Source of the DNA: Eubacteriales Family XIII. Incertae Sedis bacterium
GTDB lineage: Bacteria > Bacillota > Clostridia > Peptostreptococcales > Anaerovoracaceae
Direction of reading: 5' to 3'
DNA length: 32,994 bases
Assembly: GCA_031255695.1 (NCBI GenBank)
Contig: JAIRSA010000072.1
Coordinates: forward strand, 1-32,994
Below the pieces are notes generated by a model, which saw only the letters and a program-made list of their open reading frames with translations, searched no databases and was not told where the DNA came from. A program made the position numbers and the translations under genes. Each line of letters begins with the position of its first letter. The first letter of the stretch is position 1. Below, in pieces: positions 16,446 through 25,454 of this stretch.

Positions 16446-16565
16446 ATTTCTATGGCACTTTCCATCTCCATGGCACCTTCCATTTCCGTTGCACTTTCCA
16501 TTTCCGTTGCACCTTCCATCTCCATGGCACCTTCCATCCCACTCGCCATTTCTATGGCACCTTAC
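16446..16565 (-). repeat. 18-base tandem repeats at the 5' end of pstS
   Basis: Five contiguous 18-base units (16446-16535), a 12-base partial unit and one more full unit (16548-16565). In the pstS frame they encode MEMEGA-type repeats; 16390-16445 continues as degenerate 12- to 18-base units encoding ETKM-type residues. They lie between the Pho promoter and the lipoprotein signal, and are translated only if the upstream ATG at 16549 is used. Confidence 0.9.
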
Positions 16566-16685
16566 ATCTTACTCTTCGTTTCCATCTCTAATCTGCCTCT
16601 AACCTGCCTCTATCTGCATCTTGCTGCGTCTTGCTGCCCGCTGCTGTGGGCCGCTGCGGCCCGGGCGCGGCATCAATACACCATG

Positions 16686-16740
16686 AATATAGCACCTGAA
16701 TGTAAAAACTTAGAGGCGGCTAATGTTAAATCCATGTAAA
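16686..16740 (-). promoter_or_regulatory. Pho box and promoter of the pst operon
   Basis: On the minus strand TTTACA (16735-16740) and TTAACA (16724-16729) are direct repeats eleven bases apart, the spacing of PhoP sites in Bacillus-type Pho boxes. A further TTTACA lies at 16701-16706 and a possible -10, TATATT, at 16686-16691; no good -35 is present, as expected for a PhoP-activated promoter. A stem GGGCCG-CTG-CGGCCC (16648-16662) follows in the leader. Confidence 0.65.
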
Positions 16741-17002
16741 ATCTCGCCAATCCTACTTTACAAACGGAGGATATTGGTGCAGAATACAGACTATACTATT
16801 ATAGATCCTGATTTTCAGGCGCCGGCCAGCGTAGGCGCAGCCGCCGTCCTGCCCATGTGGGCGTGGTCAGGTGTGACAGATTTCGGTGTCGAGATTGCAA
16901 CATTTTGTCCTGCCCGTGTGGGCGTGGTCAGGTGCTGGAAGATCTCTGGGCGCGTGGCATCGCCAGCCCGCATGCGGGTGGGCGGTAACGATGGAGGGAA
17001 TT
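16741..17002 (+). other. Spacer upstream of the small gene at 17003, with promoter and repeat
   Basis: TTGGTG (16774-16779) and TATTAT (16797-16802) are 17 bases apart and could serve the gene at 17003. GGAGG at 16767-16771 is followed by GTG at 16777, opening a frame that begins VQNTDYTIIDPDFQAPAS and runs on through the repeats to 17073; this may be a small protein or a remnant but is not convincing. A 28-base sequence occurs twice, at 16846-16873 and 16907-16934 (27 of 28 identical, 61 bases apart). Confidence 0.5.
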
Positions 17003-17392
17003 ATGGGCAGTTTGTTTGGTTTGGATTCTTTTTTGAGCAAGGCGGAAAGGGAGCGGAGCAACAAGGAATTTGAGGGCAGGATATTCCCGCATGGCCTGGA
17101 GGCGCAGCGCGGGATCATAAAGGAGCGGCTCGCGCAGCTTCTGACGGGCCCCGCCACGGACGAAGAGCGCCTGTTCGCGTTCATTGCCACGAAGGATGCG
17201 TATACTTCAGGCAGCAACGAGCAGGAAGGCCTGGCAATGGCAAAAGCGCAGCTCAAGCGGCTGCGCTGGCTGAAGCCTTCGGATGCGGCGCTGATCATGG
17301 AATTGGTGCGTGTGGATTCCGGGCTGGCGTCGCTGGACGGCTACCCGGAGGCAGAGGCGATCGCCAGGGGGCTCAAGGAGCGGCAATATTGA
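17003..17392 (+). CDS. Small protein of unknown function, convergent with purF
   Basis: 129 residues. The start at 17003 is chosen because GGAGGG lies at 16993-16998 with ideal spacing; frames reaching further upstream run through the intergenic repeats. The sequence begins MGSLFGLDSFLSKAERERSN and is mainly predicted helical and charged, with no signal peptide or membrane segment. I do not recognise a named domain. The ordinary amino-acid composition and good ribosome binding site argue that it is a real gene. Its last 20 bases overlap the end of purF on the other strand (17373-17392), so the two genes share their 3' ends without a terminator between them. Confidence 0.65.
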   Translation: MGSLFGLDSFLSKAERERSNKEFEGRIFPHGLEAQRGIIKERLAQLLTGPATDEERLFAFIATKDAYTSGSNEQEGLAMAKAQLKRLRWLKPSDAALIMELVRVDSGLASLDGYPEAEAIARGLKERQY

Positions 17393-18839
17393 CGATCTTC
17401 TGTTCGAACTGGCTCTTTTCCGCCTTCGTGGGGGGCTGGATCGGATAGTCGCCGCTGAAGCAGGCGCAGCATATGGGGCAGCCCTTGCTGCCGATGATCG
17501 CGGACAGCGACTCTATCGGCAGATAGGCGAGGGAGTCCGCGCCAATTATTTCTGCGGTCTCCTCGACAGTGTTGTTGTATGCTATGAGCAGTTCGCTGTC
17601 GGGCACGTCCGTGCCGAAATAGCATGGGTGCATGAATGGGGGCGACGATATGCGCATGTGGACTTCCTTCGCGCCGGCATCCCGCAGCGCCGAGACTATG
17701 CGCGCGGAGGTCGTGCCACGCACGATGGAGTCGTCGATCATGATCACGCGCTTGCCCTTCACGTTGTAGGCCAGCGGGTTGAGCTTCAGCCGGACCGCCC
17801 TCTCGCGCTGCCCTTGGGACGGCTGTATGAAGGTGCGGCCGATATATCTGTTTTTGATCAGCCCGACGCCGTAGGGTATGCCCGACTGGCTGGCGTAGCC
17901 GATGGCGGCGCTTATGCCCGAGTCTGGCACGCCGATCACTATGTCGGCGTCCACGGGGTGCAGCTTCGCCAGGCTTTTGCCCATCTCCTGGCGGGCCCAT
18001 TCCACGCTTATCCCCTCAAGCACGCTGTCTGGGCGCGAAAAATATATGAATTCGAATGAGCAGAACGATTTCGGCGCATGGATCTTTGTGGGGATGGATT
18101 TTAAAACGCCATCCTCGACGACCACGATCTCGCCGGGCTCTATGTCGCGCACGAATGTGCCGCCGACGGCATCTATGGCGCAGCTCTCGGAGGCGAAGAT
18201 ATAGTGCCCGTCGAACAGGCCCATGCAGAGCGGGCGGAAGCCGTTGGGGTCGCGGACTGCGATCATTTTTCTGGGGCTCATGATGAGCAGGGAGTAGGCC
18301 CCCTTGATCCGTTCCATGGCCTTCGCAACCGCTGCCTCTATGGAATCGGCGAGAAGCCTTTCCTGGACGATTATGTAGGCGATGATCTCGCTGTCGTTGG
18401 TGGAGTGGAATATGCCGCCATGCCCCTCTATCTCGAGGCGGAGATCGCCGGCGTTGACGAGATTGCCGTTGTGGGCCACGGCCAGGTTGCCCTTATAGTG
18501 GGAGACCACTATCGGCTGGGCGTTTTCGACGTTGGGCGTCCCGGTGGTCGAATAGCGGACATGGCCTATGGCCGAGTTGCCCTTGAGCTTGCTTATCATC
18601 TCAGCATTGAAGACATCGAGGACGAGGCCGAGGCTTTTGTGGCAGCTTATCACGCCTGCGTCGTTCACGGCAATGCCGCAGGACTCCTGGCCCCTGTGCT
18701 GCAGCGAGAAAAGCGCTGTGAATGTCTCATAGGCCGGATCGATGTTCGATCCATGTGGCGTGGCAATCCCGAATATGCCGCATTCCTCGCCAAGCCCCTC
18801 GTGGAAAGGCATGTCTTTTATTGAGTTTTCGTAAATCAT
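17373..18839 (-). CDS. purF: Amidophosphoribosyltransferase (first step of purine synthesis)
   Basis: 488 residues. Makes phosphoribosylamine from PRPP and glutamine. The N-terminal glutaminase domain has nucleophile Cys20 (GEECGIFG) behind a short propeptide that would be cleaved, and HRGQESCGIAV and GNLAVAHNGNLVN follow. The phosphoribosyltransferase domain has the PRPP loop VIMIDDSIVRGTT. Cysteines that fit the four 4Fe-4S ligands of the Bacillus-type enzyme are present (SFCSFEFIYF, HPCYFGTD and the pair in GCPICCACFSG), so this is the iron-sulfur form. It starts 69 bases after the ANTAR regulator, probably in one transcript. The spacer holds a 12-base palindrome (18880-18891) inside a larger GCCCC/GGGGC stem. 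Confidence 0.95.
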   Translation of the reverse strand: MIYENSIKDMPFHEGLGEECGIFGIATPHGSNIDPAYETFTALFSLQHRGQESCGIAVNDAGVISCHKSLGLVLDVFNAEMISKLKGNSAIGHVRYSTTGTPNVENAQPIVVSHYKGNLAVAHNGNLVNAGDLRLEIEGHGGIFHSTNDSEIIAYIIVQERLLADSIEAAVAKAMERIKGAYSLLIMSPRKMIAVRDPNGFRPLCMGLFDGHYIFASESCAIDAVGGTFVRDIEPGEIVVVEDGVLKSIPTKIHAPKSFCSFEFIYFSRPDSVLEGISVEWARQEMGKSLAKLHPVDADIVIGVPDSGISAAIGYASQSGIPYGVGLIKNRYIGRTFIQPSQGQRERAVRLKLNPLAYNVKGKRVIMIDDSIVRGTTSARIVSALRDAGAKEVHMRISSPPFMHPCYFGTDVPDSELLIAYNNTVEETAEIIGADSLAYLPIESLSAIIGSKGCPICCACFSGDYPIQPPTKAEKSQFEQKIVNIAAP

Positions 18840-18908
18840 AGTACCCCTAGTCTTTCAATTATCGTGTCGCCGCGCCCCTGCCTGCGCAGGCTGCCTGCTG
18901 CGGCGGGG

Positions 18909-19493
18909 CTATTCTTCGAATTGATTGGTGTCGTATGTGCTTATGATGCGGCGCGCTATCTCAGCTCTGGTCATCCTGCGCTCCATCGCCTGTTTCTCAA
19001 TGAATTTGTGCGCCTGGCCTTCAGGCATCTTGAGGCTGGAGATCAGCAATGCCTTGGCGCGGTTTATGATCTGCATGTCCTCAAGCTTTTGTTTGAGGCT
19101 GTCGTTCTGCGACTGCATGGCCTGCAGCCTGTTGTGGATGACAGCTATATTCTTCAGCGTTGACCATAGGATCGCGCGTTTCAAGGGCTTTGCCAATACA
19201 AAGACCCCCGAAGGCTCCACTGTGCCGCGGATCTTGCCGGCCTGCTCCTCGCCTGCGACAATAAGGCATTGGCAGCAGCCGCGCGTGACCGCTTCGAGCG
19301 CCAGTTCCGCGCCCGAACCGTCCGGGAGGGGGGAGTTTATTATACAGAGGTCATAATCGCCGCGTGACAGCGCCATGGCAGCGCTGCCGGCGCTGTCGGC
19401 GGTGGATACCTTGCCGTATTGGCATGCGTTCAAAAAGTCCTCGAAATACACTCGGCCCGCTTCCGAACCGGAGATCACCAAAATATTGTTCAT
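18909..19493 (-). CDS. ANTAR-domain RNA-binding regulator with a degenerate receiver
   Basis: 194 residues. Residues 1-115 have the fold signature of a response-regulator receiver, but the acidic pocket is gone (VISGSE instead of VDDE) and the phospho-acceptor position is Asn53 (CIINSPLPDG); the conserved Lys102-Pro survives. A coiled coil (about 115-140) leads into an ANTAR domain (about 130-187: LEDMQIINRAKALLISSLKM, then EAHKF-like and MERRMTRAEIARRIISTYDT). ANTAR proteins bind paired hairpins in leader RNAs and prevent termination, often for nitrogen genes. The attenuator before glnA, 1.7 kb away, is a likely target. Without the phospho-acceptor it is probably controlled by a ligand or partner rather than by a kinase (inference). 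Confidence 0.85.
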   Translation of the reverse strand: MNNILVISGSEAGRVYFEDFLNACQYGKVSTADSAGSAAMALSRGDYDLCIINSPLPDGSGAELALEAVTRGCCQCLIVAGEEQAGKIRGTVEPSGVFVLAKPLKRAILWSTLKNIAVIHNRLQAMQSQNDSLKQKLEDMQIINRAKALLISSLKMPEGQAHKFIEKQAMERRMTRAEIARRIISTYDTNQFEE

Positions 19494-19507
19494 AATTGCC
19501 GCACCTC

Positions 19508-19522
19508 ATGTTATAATAACAT
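19508..19522 (-). promoter_or_regulatory. Inverted repeat in the ANTAR gene promoter
   Basis: A perfect 7+1+7 inverted repeat (ATGTTAT-T-ATAACAT on the minus strand) ends 15 bases before the ANTAR start codon. It overlaps a possible -10 (TATAAC). It could be an operator; no matching regulator is known. Confidence 0.4.
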
Positions 19523-19573
19523 AAATTGCGGCGGCTGTGTTATATATACCCAAAAAAATTTCAGCTGCGCATA

Positions 19574-19678
19574 ATGCGGCTATCTGTTGGAACCACGGGC
19601 TTCATGGGGCTTGGCGCCTTGGCTTGGGCTATGCTGTGCGGCTGCGCGGGCAAGGGGCAGCGCGAAAATAAAGCCTAA
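19574..19678 (+). CDS. Possible 34-residue lipoprotein-like peptide
   Basis: The frame from the ATG at 19574 encodes a hydrophobic segment ending in a Cys-Gly-Cys (ALAWAMLCGCAG) and a short charged tail, which resembles a lipoprotein signal with almost no mature part. There is no clear ribosome binding site, so it may be chance or the remnant of a gene. It lies in the 257-base gap between the ANTAR gene and niaR. Confidence 0.2.
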   Translation: MRLSVGTTGFMGLGALAWAMLCGCAGKGQRENKA

Positions 19679-19750
19679 AAATCCGATGCGGGGTTTTGCC
19701 TGAATCGGCTTATTATTATACTATGCGGGATTATGCGAGGAGGCTTATCG

Positions 19751-20284
19751 ATGAACGGCGAAGAACGGAGGGATGCCATATTGGCGATCCTCGAAGGGCA
19801 GGCGCGGGGCGCGGGCAGGGCGCCCGTGAGCGCGACGAGGCTGGCGCAGACGGTGGATGTGAGCAGGCAGGTGATCGTGGGCGACATCGCGTTGCTTAGG
19901 GCCCAGGGCAAGCCCATCATCGCGACGGCGAGGGGCTATATGATGGACGGGCCCGCAGCGGCGGCCGGGCGCTATATAGGGAAGATCGCGTGCCGCCATA
20001 GCGCGGGCGATACCGAAAAGGAGCTTGCGGGCATTGTCGAGCATGGCGGGGAGGTGATCGACGTGACGGTCAGCCACCACCTGTATGGGGATATAACGGG
20101 CCAGCTGAACATCGCAACAAAGCAGGATGCAGCAGATTTCGTCGCGCGCGTCAGGACTGGGGGCGAGCGCCTGCTTTCGGAGCTGACGGGCGGCATGCAC
20201 CTGCATACGGTCGCGTGCCGGGACTGCGACAGCTTCGAGGCTATCAAGGGCTGGCTCAGGGAACAGGGGCTCCTCTACGAGTAG
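19751..20284 (+). CDS. niaR: Niacin-responsive repressor NiaR (HTH plus 3H domain)
   Basis: 177 residues. The start at 19751 has AGGAGG seven bases upstream; an earlier in-frame ATG at 19733 would put the ribosome binding site inside the gene. N-terminal winged helix (RRDAILAILEG, then RLAQTVDVSRQVIVGDIALL), then the 3H domain named after its three histidine regions, seen here as CRHSAGDTEKEL, VTVSHHLYGDITGQL and GGMHLHTVACRD. NiaR binds nicotinic acid with a metal and represses niacin uptake and NAD synthesis genes. The transporter niaX follows, with a palindromic operator in its promoter. Confidence 0.88.
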   Translation: MNGEERRDAILAILEGQARGAGRAPVSATRLAQTVDVSRQVIVGDIALLRAQGKPIIATARGYMMDGPAAAAGRYIGKIACRHSAGDTEKELAGIVEHGGEVIDVTVSHHLYGDITGQLNIATKQDAADFVARVRTGGERLLSELTGGMHLHTVACRDCDSFEAIKGWLREQGLLYE

Positions 20285-20320
20285 CGCCGGCAGAAGAAAA
20301 AAATAATTGGCGAAAACCGC

Positions 20321-20361
20321 TTGACTAATGGTCCGCCACGCCGTATACTTGACATATGTCA
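20321..20361 (+). promoter_or_regulatory. niaX promoter with NiaR-type operator
   Basis: TTGACT (20321-20326) and TATACT (20344-20349) are 17 bases apart, a near-consensus promoter. A perfect 12-base palindrome TGACATATGTCA (20350-20361) directly follows and covers the expected transcription start, an ideal place for a repressor. Assignment to NiaR rests on the neighbouring gene. Confidence 0.7.
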
Positions 20362-20408
20362 TTACACATATCGTTTGCTTGCCGGACGCCCGGCCCGTCA
20401 GGGCTGCG

Positions 20409-20506
20409 GAGGCTGGGGCGCATGCCCGGCCCGCAGGGGCTGCATCCCATGACCCGCAGGGACACCGCCGAGGCTGGGGCGCATGCCCGGCCCGCAGGGG
20501 CTGCAT
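20409..20506 (+). repeat. Two exact 37-base repeats in the niaX leader
   Basis: Identical copies at 20409-20445 and 20470-20506 (61-base period), each containing GCGCATGCCCGGCCCGCAGG. They make up most of the roughly 190-base untranslated leader of niaX. Confidence 0.9.
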
Positions 20507-20550
20507 GGGGGCGCCGGCAGGCTGTACGGCATTAGGGAAGGGGGCCCATT

Positions 20551-21129
20551 ATGAAAATCCAATCTACAGGCGCACGCATAGGCGCCACCAACACGCACAA
20601 GATCACCGCCGCCGCTCTGCTCATAGCGATCGGCATCGCCATCCCCATAATCTCGCCATTCAAGATCTGGCTGGAGCCAGCATCTTTCACGCTGGCGAGC
20701 CATGTGGCCATTTTTATCGCAATGTTCATAGACCCGCTGATAGCCATAGCGGTCGCCATCGGCACGGCCATCAGTTTTTTCAGCCTTTCTATTGTGGTGG
20801 CGCTAAGGGCGTCGTCGCATCTGGTATTCGTCATAATAGGGGGCTTGTATCTCAGAAAACACCCTGAGATACTGTTCAACCCCGCAAAGGTGCAGTTATT
20901 CGCATTCCTGATAGCGCTGATACATGCGGCCGGCGAGATGATCGTCGTCAGTGCCTTCTATTTCGGCGGCAGCATGACCCAGTATACCTCGCTGCAGATG
21001 GTCTTCCTGCTGATCGGCCTCGGCTCGGTCGTGCACAGCATGGTGGATTTTGAGATCGCGCTCGTGGTGTACAGGGCGCTGTGCAGGCAGAAAGGCTTCG
21101 CGGCGGCCTTTATGCGCAAGGCCGCTTAA
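20551..21129 (+). CDS. niaX: Niacin transporter NiaX, ECF-type substrate-binding membrane subunit
   Basis: 192 residues, AGGGAAGGGGG about eight bases before the ATG at 20551. About five or six hydrophobic segments (starting ITAAALLIAIGIAIPIISPF, then HVAIFIAMFIDPLIAIAVAI and beyond) are typical of small S-components of energy-coupling-factor transporters, which need a shared ECF ATPase module encoded elsewhere. The N-terminal helix with KITAAALLIAIGI and the length fit the NiaX family, and the adjacent niaR and operator support niacin as substrate. The C-terminus is short and basic. Alternative: another vitamin S-component of the same fold. Confidence 0.75.
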   Translation: MKIQSTGARIGATNTHKITAAALLIAIGIAIPIISPFKIWLEPASFTLASHVAIFIAMFIDPLIAIAVAIGTAISFFSLSIVVALRASSHLVFVIIGGLYLRKHPEILFNPAKVQLFAFLIALIHAAGEMIVVSAFYFGGSMTQYTSLQMVFLLIGLGSVVHSMVDFEIALVVYRALCRQKGFAAAFMRKAA

Positions 21130-21193
21130 AGCGCCCGGCTGAGCAGGCGGCTAAGCAGCGGCGCAAAAAATCAGCCAAATTGTAAAAAATGCC

Positions 21194-21222
21194 TTGACGC
21201 GGCCCGTATTTGAGGCTATACT
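21194..21222 (+). promoter_or_regulatory. glnA promoter
   Basis: TTGACG (21194-21199) and TATACT (21217-21222) are 17 bases apart. RNA should start near 21229, a few bases before the attenuator hairpin. Confidence 0.75.
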
Positions 21223-21236
21223 TTACTTCATGAAAA

Positions 21237-21282
21237 GCAGCAAAGGCGCTGCGGGTCCCCACCCGTGGTGCTTTTGTTTTTT
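21237..21282 (+). promoter_or_regulatory. Attenuator of glnA with ANTAR-type antiterminator hairpin
   Basis: Terminator: CAAAGGCGCTGCGGGT (21241-21256) pairs over all 16 positions (some G-U) with 21261-21276 around a CCCC loop, followed by six T (21277-21282). Competing hairpin: GCAGC (21237-21241), hexaloop AAAGGC, GCTGC (21248-21252). The loop has A at position 1 and G at position 4, the ANTAR-target rule, and the hairpin uses up the 5' arm of the terminator. A matching first hairpin upstream was not found; the short distance to the predicted start leaves little room for it. Probable binder: the ANTAR protein at 18909-19493. Confidence 0.7.
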
Positions 21283-21307
21283 GGTGGCGCAGGCAGCCAT
21301 TCGGCTG

Positions 21308-21353
21308 GCAGGGCCAGCGCGCCACGGCCGCAGGCAAGCAGGGCCAACGCGCC
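21308..21353 (+). repeat. 30-base-period repeat in the glnA leader
   Basis: GCAGGGCCAGCGCGCC (21308-21323) recurs with one change at 21338-21353. It lies between the attenuator and the glnA ribosome binding site. Confidence 0.7.
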
Positions 21354-21414
21354 CCGCCGGCCCAAACGTTTTAGTTGGAGGACAGAATAAAATACTATCA
21401 GGAGGTTTTGTGTT

Positions 21415-23514
<2,100 letters not shown>

Positions 23515-23535
23515 CGCGGCGCGGGACAACAGGGC

Positions 23536-23591
23536 GGCGCGGATGGCACGATGACAATAGAACGGTGCGGATGGCACGATGACAATGGGGC
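23536..23591 (+). repeat. Tandem 28-base repeats after glnA
   Basis: Units at 23536-23563 and 23564-23591 (core CGGATGGCACGATGACAAT). A third partial unit begins at 23592 and forms the 5' arm of the hairpin that follows. Confidence 0.85.
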
Positions 23592-23642
23592 GGCGCGGAT
23601 TATTGCACGGATCGCAGTGTGATAATCCGCGCCGTCCCATTG
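23583..23642 (+). terminator. Long hairpin after glnA
   Basis: Bases 23583-23603 pair with 23622-23642 over 21 positions, with one G-U pair (inner part GGCGCGGATTAT/ATAATCCGCGCC). There is no T-run, so it may end or protect the glnA transcript. One arm is built from the repeat unit. A 15-base repeat (GATTTTGCCATTCGG, 23674-23688, and a near copy at 23689-23703) follows. Confidence 0.6.
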
Positions 23643-23729
23643 CCGTAAAACGTGCCGCCCCATCGCCGTTCACGATTTTGCCATTCGGGATTTTGTCATT
23701 CGAGATTTTGTTTAGTTTGGCCCATATCC

Positions 23730-23758
23730 TTGAATGATGCCGCATAAAGTTGTATAAT
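23730..23758 (+). promoter_or_regulatory. pyrG promoter
   Basis: TTGAAT (23730-23735) and a perfect TATAAT (23753-23758) are 17 bases apart, about 65 bases before the gene. The initially transcribed region does not show the GGGC start or terminator that would suggest CTP-sensed attenuation. Confidence 0.7.
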
Positions 23759-23828
23759 GTGGAAAGCATATCGGAATAGTATAACGCGGCGCCGGCTTTT
23801 GGGGCGGATTGCCAAAACGGAGGAGATG

Positions 23829-25454
23829 ATGACAAAGTATATTTTTGTGACAGGCGGGGTGGTTTCCGGCCTCGGCAAAGGCATTACCGCAGCGTCGCTC
23901 GGGCGCCTTTTGAAATCGCGGGGGCTCAAGGTGAGCGCCCAGAAACTGGACCCTTATATAAACGTCGATCCGGGGACCATGAGCCCCATACAGCACGGCG
24001 AGGTGTTCGTCACCGAGGACGGGGCCGAGACGGATCTCGACCTAGGGCATTATGAACGCTTCATAGACGTGGATCTGAACCGCTTCTCCAACCTTACCAC
24101 AGGCAAGGTCTACTGGAACGTGCTGCAGAAGGAGAGGCGCGGCGAGTACCTCGGCGAGACCGTGCAGGTAATACCGCATATCACCAACGAAATAAAGCAG
24201 TTCATATACGCCGTCGGCAAGAGCAGCGACAGCGATATCGTCATAACCGAAATCGGCGGGACGATAGGCGACATAGAGAGCCAGCCTTTCCTTGAGGCGA
24301 TAAGGCAGGTGGCCCTTGAGATCGGCAAGGAGAACTGCCTCTATATACATGTCACGCTCGTCCCCTTCATAGAGGGCTCGCACGAATACAAGTCAAAGCC
24401 TACCCAGCACTCGGTCAGGGAGCTTCAGTCCATGGGGATCGCCCCTGACATTGTCGTGATACGCGCCGATGATTTTGTCGGCGACAGCATACGCAAGAAG
24501 ATCGCGCTTTACTGCAATGTGACGCCAGACTGCGTTATAGAGAACATAACATTGCCGCTTCTTTATGAGGCGCCGCTGATGCTTGAGGAGCAGCGGTTTT
24601 CCGAGATAGTGTGCCGGAAGCTGCATATACACGCGCCGGACCCGGATCTCACCGAGTGGCGGGCGATGCTCAAACGTATAGGGCGGCGGGACAAGAGCGT
24701 CCGCATAGGGCTTGTGGGCAAATACATAAAGCTGCATGACGCCTATTTCTCGGTGGCGCAGGCGCTGAGCCACGCAGGCTACGAGACCGGGGCGCGGGTC
24801 GAGATCGTGTGGATCGAGGCGGAGGACATCACAGAGGGCACTGTGAATCAGGCCCTGAGCGACTGCGGGGGCATACTCATACCGGGGGGCTTCGGCGAGA
24901 GGGGCATAGACGGCAAGATATGCGCGGCCAAGTACGCGCGGGAGAACAATATACCATATCTAGGCATCTGCCTCGGCATGCAGATTGCCGCGATTGAGTT
25001 TGCGCGGAATGTGCTAGGGCTCAAGGCCGCAAACTCGTCAGAGTTCGACGAAGGGTCGCCAGATCAGGTGATCGGGCTGATGGAGGATCAGCATGGCAAC
25101 ATACCCAAGGGTGGCACGATGCGCCTGGGCGCCTACCCGTGCAAAGTCAGGCAGGGCTCGACGCTGCACAAGGCCTATGGGCTGGACCAGATATCGGAGA
25201 GGCACCGCCACAGGTACGAGTTCAACAATGCGTACAGGCAGGCCTTCCGGGACGCGGGGATGGCCATCTGCGGCGAGTCGCCGGACAACAGGCTGGTAGA
25301 GGCGATAGAGGTCCCGGCGAACGATTTCTTCGTGGGCGTGCAGTACCATCCCGAATTCAAGAGCCGCCCCAACCGGGCGCACCCCCTGTTCAAGGCTTTC
25401 GTGGCAGCGGCGCAGGAAAGGCCGCCAGGGCGCGAGATCAAGGTAGTGGATTGA
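23829..25454 (+). CDS. pyrG: CTP synthase
   Basis: 541 residues from MTKYIFVTGGVVSGLGKGI. GGAGG at 23819-23823 favours the second of two adjacent ATGs (23826 and 23829); an upstream ATG near 23757 lies inside the promoter. Converts UTP to CTP with glutamine and ATP. The N-terminal synthetase domain (1 to about 265) carries the phosphate loop above, ITEIGGTIGDIESQPF and KPTQHSVRELQSMGI. The C-terminal class I glutaminase has GGFGERGIDGK, the nucleophile Cys in YLGICLGMQIA and the His/Glu pair in VGVQYHPEFKSRP. Complete and of normal length. The gene stands alone with its own promoter. Confidence 0.97.
   Translation: MTKYIFVTGGVVSGLGKGITAASLGRLLKSRGLKVSAQKLDPYINVDPGTMSPIQHGEVFVTEDGAETDLDLGHYERFIDVDLNRFSNLTTGKVYWNVLQKERRGEYLGETVQVIPHITNEIKQFIYAVGKSSDSDIVITEIGGTIGDIESQPFLEAIRQVALEIGKENCLYIHVTLVPFIEGSHEYKSKPTQHSVRELQSMGIAPDIVVIRADDFVGDSIRKKIALYCNVTPDCVIENITLPLLYEAPLMLEEQRFSEIVCRKLHIHAPDPDLTEWRAMLKRIGRRDKSVRIGLVGKYIKLHDAYFSVAQALSHAGYETGARVEIVWIEAEDITEGTVNQALSDCGGILIPGGFGERGIDGKICAAKYARENNIPYLGICLGMQIAAIEFARNVLGLKAANSSEFDEGSPDQVIGLMEDQHGNIPKGGTMRLGAYPCKVRQGSTLHKAYGLDQISERHRHRYEFNNAYRQAFRDAGMAICGESPDNRLVEAIEVPANDFFVGVQYHPEFKSRPNRAHPLFKAFVAAAQERPPGREIKVVD

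Noticed and set aside
16777..17073. Small gene starting at GTG 16777 with a GGAGG upstream
   Set aside because: After about 20 plausible residues it runs through the intergenic repeat and ends out of frame within the next gene. It is kept only as a note in the spacer entry.
21237..21282. T-box or known metabolite riboswitch before glnA
   Set aside because: No T-box sequence or known aptamer core was found, and the leader is too short for one ahead of the terminator.
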